This document shows, piece after piece, positions 56,817-64,000 of a DNA stretch of 64,000 nucleotides. The translations under genes were made by a program, and so were the position numbers. Each line of letters opens with the position of its first letter. Position 1 is the stretch's first letter. Origin of the DNA: Gemmiger sp. An194 (GTDB lineage: Bacteria > Bacillota > Clostridia > Oscillospirales > Ruminococcaceae); NCBI RefSeq assembly GCF_002160145.1, contig NZ_NFKA01000008.1:1-64000 (forward strand). Reading direction: 5' to 3'. The notes below the pieces were generated by a model. The model did not search any database. It saw only the letters and a program-made list of their open reading frames with translations, and was not told the DNA's origin.

Positions 56817-57710
56817 ATGGCAGTTAAAATTCTGGTCCCCGCCACCAGCGCCAACGTGGGCGCCGGGTTCGACGCGCTGGGCCTTGCGCTCTCGCTCCAC
56901 AACACCGTGACCATGGAGGAGTGGGATAAGCTGGACATCATGGCCAGCGACGGTTCGCTGGTGCCCACCGGCACCTCCAACCTGATTTACCGCTCCGCCA
57001 AGGCGGTATACGAGCAGCTGGGCAAGCCCATCAAGGGCCTGCGCATTCGGCAGGAAAATCCCATTCCCATGGCCCGGGGCCTGGGCTCCAGCTCCGCCTG
57101 CATCGTGGCGGGCATTCTGGGGGCAAACGCACTGCTGGGCAACCCGCTGACCAAGCGGCAGATGCTCACCCTGGCCACCTCCATCGAGGGCCACCCGGAC
57201 AACGTGGCCCCCGCCATGCTGGGCGGCTTTGTGAGCAGCGTGTTCGACGAGGGCCAGGTGTTCACTGCTCGCAAGGAGATCAATGAGGAGCTGGCCTTTG
57301 CGGCCTTCATCCCCAACTTCAAGCTGCTCACCGAAAAGGCCCGCGCCGCGCTGCCCAAAACCGTGGACCGGCGGGATGCGGTGTACAATCTGTCCCGCGC
57401 GGCACTGGCCACCGCCGCCTTCTGTGACGGCGACTACGAGCTGCTGCGGGTCGCCACCAAGGACGCACTGCACCAGCAGTACCGTCTGCCCCTGATCCCC
57501 GGCGGCGAGCGTGTGTTCGAGATCGCCTGGGACCTGGGTGCTTATGCGGTATACATCTCCGGCGCAGGCCCCACCATCATGGCGGTGGTCCACCGGGACA
57601 ACTGCGAGTTCTTTGAAAAAGCCGAGGAGGCGCTGCTGGAGCAGCCGGAAACCATGGCCTTTTCTTTGCGCAGAATGCTTGCAGACAATACTGGCGCTGT
57701 GGTAGAATAG
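56817..57710 (+). CDS. thrB: Homoserine kinase
   Basis: A 297-residue GHMP kinase that phosphorylates homoserine on the way to threonine. The first motif PATSANVGAGFDALGLAL (about 8-25) and the ATP loop PMARGLGSSSACIVAG (about 82-97) are diagnostic, and the third motif appears as YISGAGPTIMAV (about 244-255). AGGAGG precedes the start. It follows hom and precedes lysC, so three steps of the aspartate family are encoded together; threonine synthase is not in the window. Confidence 0.95.
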   Translation: MAVKILVPATSANVGAGFDALGLALSLHNTVTMEEWDKLDIMASDGSLVPTGTSNLIYRSAKAVYEQLGKPIKGLRIRQENPIPMARGLGSSSACIVAGILGANALLGNPLTKRQMLTLATSIEGHPDNVAPAMLGGFVSSVFDEGQVFTARKEINEELAFAAFIPNFKLLTEKARAALPKTVDRRDAVYNLSRAALATAAFCDGDYELLRVATKDALHQQYRLPLIPGGERVFEIAWDLGAYAVYISGAGPTIMAVVHRDNCEFFEKAEEALLEQPETMAFSLRRMLADNTGAVVE

Positions 57711-57824
57711 TAAAATGACGCGCCGTTTCCCCGGAGAGGGAACGGAACTTCGCGGAGTACATGTGCAGGCGTGCTGCTCCGGTGCGGGCAGCAAGCAGTT
57801 GGTATAGAGGAGTTGAGAGAAACA

Positions 57825-59033
57825 ATGGCGTTGATCGTGCAGAAATTCGGGGGTACCTCGGTTGCGAACCGGGAACGGATCTTCAACGTGGCCCGAATTG
57901 TAGCGAACACCCGCAACGCGGGCAACGAGGTAGTGGTCGTGGTTTCCGCCCAGGGCGATACCACCGACGACCTGATCCAGAAGGCCGCCGAGATCACCAG
58001 CAATCCCTCCCAGCGGGAGATGGATATGCTGCTGGCCACCGGTGAGCAGATCTCCATTTCGCTTTTGGCCATGGCCCTGAGCGAGCTGGGCGTGCCTGCC
58101 ATCAGCCTGACCGGCTGGCAGGCGGGCTTCCACACCGACCGGGCCTACACCAAGGCCCGCATCCGCCGGCTGGACAGTGAGCGGGTGGAAAGCGAGCTGG
58201 CCCGCAACCGTGTTGTGGTGGTGGCAGGCTTCCAGGGTCTGAACCGCATGGAAGACATCACCACCCTGGGCCGCGGCGGCAGCGATACCAGCGCGGTGGC
58301 TCTGGCCGCTGCTCTGCATGCGGACCGCTGCCAGATCTTCACCGATGTGGAGGGCGTTTACACCGCCGATCCCCGCTTCATCCCCCGCGCAAAGCGTCTG
58401 GATGAGATCACCTTCGACGAGATGCTGGAGCTTGCGGGCGCCGGCGCGCAGGTGCTGAACAACCGCAGCGTGGAGCTTGCAAAAAAATACGGCGTGGAGC
58501 TGGAAGTGCTCTCCAGCCTGAATCCTGTGCCCGGCACAGTTGTTAAGGAGGTTACTAGCGATATGGAAGGTATGCTGATCAAGGGCGTGGCCAAGGACAC
58601 CGACGTGGCTGTTCTCACCATCCTGAATGTGCCGGATGTGCCCGGCACCTCGTTCAAGGTGTTCGGTGTGCTGGCACAGAAGAACATCAACGTGGACATT
58701 ATTCTGCAGGGCACCGGCCGTGAGGGCGACAAGGACCTGACCTTCACCGTTCCCCTGAGCGACGCGGACACTGCGCTGCGGGTACTGAAGGAGAACCAGC
58801 ACCGCTTCGGCGGCAAGGACATCACCGTGGACACCGGCTGCGCCAAGGTCAGCGTGGTGGGCGGCGGCATGAAGAGCAACCCCGGCGTTGCCAGCCGCAT
58901 GTTCGAGGCCCTGTTTGAGGCCAATGTGAACATCCGTATGATCTCCACCAGCGAGATCAAGATCAGCGTCATCATTGATAAGTCTGACGCTGACCGCGCT
59001 GTGGCTGCCATTCACGACGCTTTCATTCACTAA
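57825..59033 (+). CDS. lysC: Aspartate kinase
   Basis: A 402-residue aspartokinase. The catalytic domain begins VQKFGGTSVAN (about 4-14) and has TLGRGGSDTSAVALAAAL (about 147-164) and TDVEGVYTADPR. Two ACT domains (about 260-402) follow, giving feedback control by lysine and/or threonine (NVPGTS-type and VGGGMKSNPGVASRMFEAL). GAGGAG precedes the ATG. The 114-base gap after thrB contains a GC hairpin but no recognised riboswitch. It closes the operon before a strong terminator. Confidence 0.95.
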   Translation: MALIVQKFGGTSVANRERIFNVARIVANTRNAGNEVVVVVSAQGDTTDDLIQKAAEITSNPSQREMDMLLATGEQISISLLAMALSELGVPAISLTGWQAGFHTDRAYTKARIRRLDSERVESELARNRVVVVAGFQGLNRMEDITTLGRGGSDTSAVALAAALHADRCQIFTDVEGVYTADPRFIPRAKRLDEITFDEMLELAGAGAQVLNNRSVELAKKYGVELEVLSSLNPVPGTVVKEVTSDMEGMLIKGVAKDTDVAVLTILNVPDVPGTSFKVFGVLAQKNINVDIILQGTGREGDKDLTFTVPLSDADTALRVLKENQHRFGGKDITVDTGCAKVSVVGGGMKSNPGVASRMFEALFEANVNIRMISTSEIKISVIIDKSDADRAVAAIHDAFIH

Positions 59034-59045
59034 CGTTTTATGCAG

Positions 59046-59087
59046 CGCCCCTTTGCAAACCTATGTGTCTGCAAAGGGGCGTTTTTG
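59046..59087 (+). terminator. Intrinsic terminator after lysC
   Basis: CGCCCCTTTGC pairs with GCAAAGGGGCG, followed by T5. Confidence 0.88.
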
Positions 59088-59131
59088 CGCCGGAAGGCAA
59101 TTCGTTCACAGTTTCTTTGCAGCTTTGCACG

Positions 59132-59160
59132 TTTACAGTACCGGCAAAAACGTGTATAAT
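59132..59160 (+). promoter_or_regulatory. Promoter of the VanY-to-lgt operon
   Basis: TTTACA (59132-59137), 17 bases, TATAAT (59155-59160), about 100 bases before the start. Confidence 0.75.
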
Positions 59161-59261
59161 ATGAAACTATAAAACAGGTTTTGCAATCCGCGATCGAATC
59201 GGAAGCCCGGGCGCATCGGCGCCCTCGTTTATAACCTCACAGTTAAGGAGTGTTGCATCAA

Positions 59262-60188
59262 ATGCCAAGTTATCCGCCCCGTGAAATGAGCGAAGCCGAG
59301 CGCCGCCGCCGGGCTGCCGCCCGTGCCCGGCGCAAGAAGGAGATCCGCCGCAACCGGATCATTTTTGCGATTCTCTGCCTGGCGCTTCTGGCGCTGATCG
59401 TGTTCGGAATGGTAAAGCTGGTAGGCCTGTTTACCAAGGATAAGGACTCTTCCAGTGGTTCCACCTCCATCAGCAGCTCCACCAGCATTTCGTCCAGCGT
59501 TGATTCGACTTCGGAACCTGCCAGCAGCCCGGAATCCGGCTCTGCCAGCACCTCCGATGCGGCTTCCGCCACCGGCACCGCCGCCACCACTGGTGGCGGC
59601 GATGCTGACTGGCTGCTCACTCTGGTGAATAACAATGTGAAGCTTCCGGACGGCTGGGAGGAAACCCTGGAGATCAAGGTGGCTGATACCTCCACCGGCA
59701 AGGAGCTGGCCACCGTGGCAGCCGATGCCTTCATCAATATGAAGAACGCCGCCGCCGCGGAGGGCATCGACCTGATGCTCTGCTCCGGCTACCGCAGCGT
59801 GGAATACCAGCAGAGCCTGTTCGATGCGGAGAAGCAGAAATGGCTGGATAAGGGCAACTCGGAAGAGGAAGCCTATAATCAGGCCAAGACCGTGGTGGCC
59901 GTTCCCGGTTATTCCGAGCACAATTCCGGCCTGGCCGCCGATATCGTGACCCCGAAGCATCAGAATCTGGACGAAGCTTTCGGCAAAACAGACGCCGCAA
60001 AGTGGCTGTTCGAGCACGCGCCGGAATATGGCTTTATCCTCCGGTATCCGGAGAACAAACAGGCCATTACCGGCATTATTTATGAGCCCTGGCACTACCG
60101 CTATGTGGGTGTGGAAAACGCAAAAGCCATCACCGCCAGCGGCCTGTGCCTGGAAGAATATCTGGACGAGAATCTGCAAAAGGCCTGA
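59262..60188 (+). CDS. D-alanyl-D-alanine carboxypeptidase, VanY/M15 family
   Basis: A 308-residue membrane-anchored peptidase. A very basic N-terminus (EAERRRRAAARARRKK) precedes one membrane helix (about 32-53) and a long Ser/Thr-rich linker (about 57-112). The M15B domain follows with SGYRS (about 174-178), SEHNSGLAADI (zinc His and Asp, about 220-230), YGFILRYPENK and EPWHYRYVG (third zinc His, about 277-285). It removes the terminal D-Ala from peptidoglycan stems outside the cell. AAGGAG lies 11 bases before the ATG. Confidence 0.93.
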   Translation: MPSYPPREMSEAERRRRAAARARRKKEIRRNRIIFAILCLALLALIVFGMVKLVGLFTKDKDSSSGSTSISSSTSISSSVDSTSEPASSPESGSASTSDAASATGTAATTGGGDADWLLTLVNNNVKLPDGWEETLEIKVADTSTGKELATVAADAFINMKNAAAAEGIDLMLCSGYRSVEYQQSLFDAEKQKWLDKGNSEEEAYNQAKTVVAVPGYSEHNSGLAADIVTPKHQNLDEAFGKTDAAKWLFEHAPEYGFILRYPENKQAITGIIYEPWHYRYVGVENAKAITASGLCLEEYLDENLQKA

Positions 60189-60233
60189 CGAGTGCGGGCC
60201 GCAATTTTTGTCCGTCAAAATTAAGGAGTACCG

Positions 60234-61514
60234 ATGTTACAACGCGAATGCCTTGCGCCTGGGGTGCATCTGAACTGCATCCCGGCGGATAAATTCAACC
60301 GCTGCCGGATCTCGCTGCATTTCCGGTTCCCCGCCAGCCGGGAGAAGGCCACCGATCAGGCCCTGCTTCCTCTGGTGATGGACCGAGGCTATGCCGCCTG
60401 CCCGGACATGACCCAGCTCTCCCGCAAGCTGGCCCGCCTGTATGGCGCGGCTCTTTCGGTGGAGACCAGCATGCAGGGCGCCAGCCGGGTGCTCAGCGTG
60501 TCCATCACCGGCATCAAGGACCGGTTTGCCCTGAACGGCGAGGCTCTGACCGCGGAATACGCGGCCATTGCCTTCGGCGTGGCCTTTGAGCCCTATTTTG
60601 AGAATGGCTGCTTCAGCCGCGAGGCGGTGGAGATCGAAAAGACTACCCTGGCCCGCCAGCTGGAGAGCGAGATCAACGACAAGCGCCTGTACTGCGTGCG
60701 GCAGGCCCGGCGCAAATTCTTCGGCGATTCCCCTGCGGGCATCGAGCGGGACGGCTATCTGGCCGATCTGCCCGCCGTCACCTGCGAGAGCCTGACCGCT
60801 GTGTATCAGGAGATGCTGCGCACTGCCCAGCTGGATGTGATCTGCATGGGTGCGGACGAAGCCGTGGTACGCCGCATGATTCTGGAAAAGCTGGCGGGTA
60901 TCCAGCGTGAGCCTGCCCAGCTGGAGAACTATCTGTATATGCCTGCTCAGCCCACCGAGCATTTCCGGGAGGAGATGGATCTGGTGCAGGCCAAGCTGTG
61001 CATGATGTTTACCTGGAACCAGTGCGCAAAGCCGGAGCAGCTGAATGCCTTCCGGCTGGCCATGAGCGTGTTCGGCGGCTCCACCACCAGCCGTTTGTTC
61101 CTGAACGTGCGGGAAAAGCAGAGCCTTTGCTACTACTGCGCCAGCCGGTTCGCTTCGCCCACCGCCTTTATGATGGTGGACAGCGGGGTGGAACCTGCCA
61201 ACGCCGAAAAGGCCGAGCAGGCCATCCTGAAGGAGCTGGAGAATCTGGTGAACGGCCCCATCACCGAGGAAGAGCTGGAAAACAGCCGCCGTGGCCTGTT
61301 GTCCGGCATGACCAGCGTGGGCGACAGCCTGGCCGGTCTGGAGAACTGGTATTACAACGAGATCCTGCGGGGCGGTGTGATCAATACCCCCGAGCAGGCG
61401 GCCAGCCAGCTGATGCAGGTGAGTGCCGAGGATGTGCGCCAGATCCTGGCCGGGTTCCGATACTCGGTCGGCTATCTTGTGACCAAAAAGGAGGAGCCCA
61501 GCCATGCAGAATGA
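60234..61514 (+). CDS. yfmF: M16 peptidase-like protein YfmF
   Basis: A 426-residue member of the M16 family lacking the HxxEH zinc motif at the expected position, as in YfmF. Family features include the MDRGYAACPDMTQLSRKLARLYGAAL region (about 49-75) and the late LFLNVREKQSLCYYCASRF motif (about 287-305). In Bacillus subtilis YfmF and YfmH are linked to formation of the 5-aminopentanol modification of elongation factor P. It overlaps yfmH by 11 bases, so both subunits are made together. Confidence 0.9.
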   Translation: MLQRECLAPGVHLNCIPADKFNRCRISLHFRFPASREKATDQALLPLVMDRGYAACPDMTQLSRKLARLYGAALSVETSMQGASRVLSVSITGIKDRFALNGEALTAEYAAIAFGVAFEPYFENGCFSREAVEIEKTTLARQLESEINDKRLYCVRQARRKFFGDSPAGIERDGYLADLPAVTCESLTAVYQEMLRTAQLDVICMGADEAVVRRMILEKLAGIQREPAQLENYLYMPAQPTEHFREEMDLVQAKLCMMFTWNQCAKPEQLNAFRLAMSVFGGSTTSRLFLNVREKQSLCYYCASRFASPTAFMMVDSGVEPANAEKAEQAILKELENLVNGPITEEELENSRRGLLSGMTSVGDSLAGLENWYYNEILRGGVINTPEQAASQLMQVSAEDVRQILAGFRYSVGYLVTKKEEPSHAE

Positions 61515-62778
61515 ACCCATGCAGGCGGTGCGCGCCGCCGTGGCCTGTGAGGCCCTGACGCTGGAAAACGGCCTGACCGTTCTGGTGCGGCCCATGCCCG
61601 GCTACAGCGGCGTCCACGCCATTTACGGTACCCGCTTCGGCTCCATCGATCTGGAATTTGAGGTGGATGGCCGTCGGGTAAGCCTGCCCGCGGGCGTAGC
61701 CCATTTCCTGGAGCATAAAATGTTCGAGAGCGAGGACGGCGACGCCTTCGCCAAGTTCGCCAGAACCGGTGCGTCGGCCAATGCCTACACCAGCTTTGAC
61801 AAGACCTGCTATCTGTTCACCGCCACCCAGCAGGTGGACGAGAGTCTGGATATCCTGCTGAGCATGGTGAACGAGCCCTACTTCACCAAGGAGACCATCC
61901 AGAAGGAGCAGGGGATCATCGGCCAGGAGATCAAGATGTACGACGACAGCCCGGACTGGCGGATCATGACCGGCCTGTTCGGCTGCCTGTATCACAATCA
62001 TCCCATCCGCAACGACATCGCAGGTACCGTGGAGAGCATTGCGCAGATCACCCCGGAGATGCTCTACGACTGCTGCAAGGGCTTCTACAACCCGGGCAAC
62101 ATGGTGCTGGCGGCGGCGGGTAACATCACCACCGATCAGGTGCTGGCGGCCTGCAAGCGGGCCAAGCTGCCCGCAAAGCCCGCTCAGGTCAAGCGCATCC
62201 AGCCCCAGGAGCCGGAAACCGTCGCGAAAGAGCGGCTGGAATTCTCCATGCAGCTGGCCAAGCCCTGCCTGGGCGTGGGCTTCAAGGAAGCTCCGGTGGA
62301 GGGCGCCAAGGCCGAGATCATCTGCGACATGCTCACCGAGCTGGTGTGCGGCGGCATGACCGACTTCTACCGCAGCCTGTATGACCAGGGCCTGGTGAAC
62401 CCGGGCTTCGGCGGTGAGTTCCTTGTGCTGGACGGCTGCTGCTGTTTCCTGTTCACCGGCGAGACCGACCAGCCGGAAAAGGTTCGCGGTCTGCTGATGG
62501 ATGAGATCGAGCGGCTGCGCAAGGAAGGCGTAGATGAGGAATTGTTCACCCTGTGCAAGAACCAGTCCTACGGTGAGATGCTGCAGGACCTGGAAAACAT
62601 TGAGGACAGCGCCACCGCACTGGCAGGCAGCTTCTTCCGCAAGCGCAGCCTGACCGAGGAGATCGAGGCACTGGCCAGCGTGACCCGTCAGGAGGTGGAC
62701 GAGGCGCTGCAGACCATGCTGCGCCCGGAACGGTCCTCCACCGTGATCATCTGGCCCAAGCAGGAGGAGAACGCATGA
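61504..62778 (+). CDS. yfmH: M16 peptidase YfmH
   Basis: A 424-residue M16 peptidase with an intact zinc site HFLEH (about 69-73) and downstream Glu in the MVNEPYFTKETIQKEQGIIGQEIKM helix (about 122-146). It pairs with the inactive-looking YfmF encoded just before it. The pair is tied to EF-P modification in Bacillus; the presence of EF-P itself cannot be judged here. AAGGAGGAG precedes the ATG, and its TGA overlaps the lgt start. Confidence 0.92.
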   Translation: MQNEPMQAVRAAVACEALTLENGLTVLVRPMPGYSGVHAIYGTRFGSIDLEFEVDGRRVSLPAGVAHFLEHKMFESEDGDAFAKFARTGASANAYTSFDKTCYLFTATQQVDESLDILLSMVNEPYFTKETIQKEQGIIGQEIKMYDDSPDWRIMTGLFGCLYHNHPIRNDIAGTVESIAQITPEMLYDCCKGFYNPGNMVLAAAGNITTDQVLAACKRAKLPAKPAQVKRIQPQEPETVAKERLEFSMQLAKPCLGVGFKEAPVEGAKAEIICDMLTELVCGGMTDFYRSLYDQGLVNPGFGGEFLVLDGCCCFLFTGETDQPEKVRGLLMDEIERLRKEGVDEELFTLCKNQSYGEMLQDLENIEDSATALAGSFFRKRSLTEEIEALASVTRQEVDEALQTMLRPERSSTVIIWPKQEENA

Positions 62779-63971
62779 CGAATCTGGTGCAATTCCCCGG
62801 ACTGGGGCTGGAATTCAACATCAACCGGGTGGCCTTCACCATCGGCGGCCTGGATGTTTACTGGTACGGTGTGCTCATTGCCACCGGTTTTCTGCTGGCG
62901 CTGGTGTTCGCCTTCCGCTACGCGGTGGATTTCGGCATTGATGCCGACCGCCTGGTGGACGTGGTGCTGGTGGGCAGTGTGTGCGCGGTGATCTGTGCCC
63001 GGGCCTACTATGTGATCTTTTCACCGGTGCCCTATGAGAGCTTTGCCGATATGATCGACATCCGCCAGGGCGGCCTGGCCATCTACGGCGGCGTGATCGG
63101 CGCGGCACTGTTCGGCGGTCTTGCCTGCAAGTGGCGCAAGCTGTCCATTCCGGCCACCTTTGATCTGGTGGCCATGGGCTTTCTGATCGGTCAGTCCATC
63201 GGCCGCTGGGGCAACTTTGTGAACCAGGAGGCCTTCGGCAGCAACACCACTCTGCCCTGGGGCATGTACAGCCAGGCGACGGCCAATTATCTGAGCAGCT
63301 GGCAGACGGTTCTGGCACAGGACGGCGTGATCGTGGACCCGAGCATGCCGGTGCATCCCACCTTTTTGTACGAGAGCATCTGGTGCGCGGTGGGCTTTTT
63401 CGCCCTGTGGGCCTACATGAAAAAGCGTCGCTTTAACGGCGAGATCGCCCTGATGTATGCCGCCTGGTACGGTGCGGGCCGCTTCTGGATCGAGGGCCTG
63501 CGCACCGACAGTCTGATGCTGCCCGGCATGACCCTGCGGGTCAGCCAGCTGATTGCTCTGATCAGTGTGGTGGCGGCAGTGATCGCCATTGTGGTGATCC
63601 GCCGCAAGATCGGCCAAAAAGAGCTGCTGGTGGATGTTCCGGTCAGCACAGCTTCGGAAAAGAAATTCCAGGAGGCAAAAAACGCCTGGGCCGACAAGCT
63701 GGAGGCTCTGGGCCAGAGTGTGAGCCTGGAGGAGATGCGGCAGCAGCTGCCCGCCTCTGCTTCCCATAAGAAGTTTGTGGAGGCCCAGAAACAGCAGCAG
63801 GATTTTGACTGGGAGGCGCTGATCCGCCAGAAGCTGGAGCAGGCGGAGATGGATGCCGGAATGCAGGAGAGTGTGCGGCAGGAGAATGTCCGCTTCGCTC
63901 AGCTGCCGGTGGACCCGGAGGAACGGGCTGCTACCAACAGCTCGCTCACCCAGGGGCTGGATGAAAAATAA
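62775..63971 (+). CDS. lgt: Prolipoprotein diacylglyceryl transferase with C-terminal extension
   Basis: Lgt transfers diacylglycerol from phosphatidylglycerol to the lipobox cysteine. Seven helices fill residues 1-275. The signature GRWGNFVNQEAFG (about 146-158) carries the essential Arg, Asn and Glu, and IYGGVIGAAL (about 102-111) is also conserved. The family is usually about 260-300 residues; here a charged, coiled-coil-like tail of about 115 residues (from 283, EEKKFQEAKNAWADKLEALGQ type) extends the cytoplasmic side. Overlaps yfmH by 4 bases. It serves the many lipoproteins of this window. Confidence 0.94.
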   Translation: MTNLVQFPGLGLEFNINRVAFTIGGLDVYWYGVLIATGFLLALVFAFRYAVDFGIDADRLVDVVLVGSVCAVICARAYYVIFSPVPYESFADMIDIRQGGLAIYGGVIGAALFGGLACKWRKLSIPATFDLVAMGFLIGQSIGRWGNFVNQEAFGSNTTLPWGMYSQATANYLSSWQTVLAQDGVIVDPSMPVHPTFLYESIWCAVGFFALWAYMKKRRFNGEIALMYAAWYGAGRFWIEGLRTDSLMLPGMTLRVSQLIALISVVAAVIAIVVIRRKIGQKELLVDVPVSTASEKKFQEAKNAWADKLEALGQSVSLEEMRQQLPASASHKKFVEAQKQQQDFDWEALIRQKLEQAEMDAGMQESVRQENVRFAQLPVDPEERAATNSSLTQGLDEK

Positions 63972-64000
63972 AGTATAGCCGGGCGCACCGCCCGTGCGAT

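Noticed and set aside
57711-57824. Lysine riboswitch before lysC
   Set aside because: The gap is too short for a lysine riboswitch (about 180 bases) and lacks its conserved core.
55542-59030. Very long open frame on the minus strand opposite hom-thrB-lysC
   Set aside because: It is antisense to three well-supported genes; the high GC and third-position bias create a mirror frame. No start context and the translation has no family pattern.

Overview
The window is a gene-dense stretch of a high-GC, low-operon-spacing Firmicute chromosome. Strong AGGAGG ribosome binding sites, TTGACA/TATAAT promoters, a CIRCE operator, YtrA-type ABC control, a sigma-K fragment, lipoprotein-rich loci and a class III fructose-bisphosphatase all point to a gut Clostridia lineage, most likely Oscillospiraceae/Ruminococcaceae (Faecalibacterium, Gemmiger or Subdoligranulum relatives). 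This is inference from gene content; no database search was possible. No rRNA, CRISPR array or prophage is seen.

Layout. 1-157: tail of an unidentified ORF followed by four tight hairpins, resembling the 3' end of an IS605/TnpB unit. 227-1075: a membrane protein. 1223-4368 (minus): a six-gene unit with overlapping stops and starts (SGNH hydrolase, peptide deformylase-like, SDR, flavodoxin, YfcE phosphoesterase, DUF6933-like). 4519-5735: rhodanese lipoprotein and a helical-repeat protein. 5828-6188: the 5' half of sigK, ending where the skin element interrupts sigK in Bacillus, next to a 14-bp inverted repeat. 6385-8318: membrane protein and a frameshifted lipoprotein. 8405-9914: MarR regulator with FUSC-type exporter. 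10067-18809: oxidoreductase, RNA methyltransferase, large membrane protein, radical SAM protein, DMT exporter and Fbp. 18810-18981 and 43406-43579: two inverted copies of a ~173-bp MITE-like repeat.

19868-29995 is a nucleoside uptake and salvage region: deoD, cdd, a BMP-family binding lipoprotein, the glycyl radical pair yjjI/yjjW, a nucleoside-type ABC transporter and a pyrimidine-nucleoside phosphorylase. 30307-34238 holds CIRCE-controlled htpG and a YtrA-like regulator with an ABC exporter. 34462-39769 is a two-component system with three exported proteins, two of them paralogous lipoproteins. Three tRNA genes (Asp, Thr, Trp) lie at 40456-40863.

41118-47284 contains a duplicated PF06541 membrane protein, sfsA, a ricin-lectin protein with a histone-H1-like tail, a CcdA-TlpA fusion, and a MarR/flavodoxin pair. 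47361-51623 (minus) is a compact carrier-protein pathway: FkbH-like protein, ACP, MaoC dehydratase, SDR and GNAT. 51755-63971 is mostly housekeeping: BofC-like protein, class A PBP, PheB-like ACT protein, hom-thrB-lysC, a VanY-like carboxypeptidase, yfmF/yfmH and lgt.

The strongest candidates for something new are the truncated sigK with its inverted repeat, the FkbH/ACP/MaoC/SDR/GNAT cluster, the structured dispersed repeat, and the placement of yjjI/yjjW inside a nucleoside cluster.
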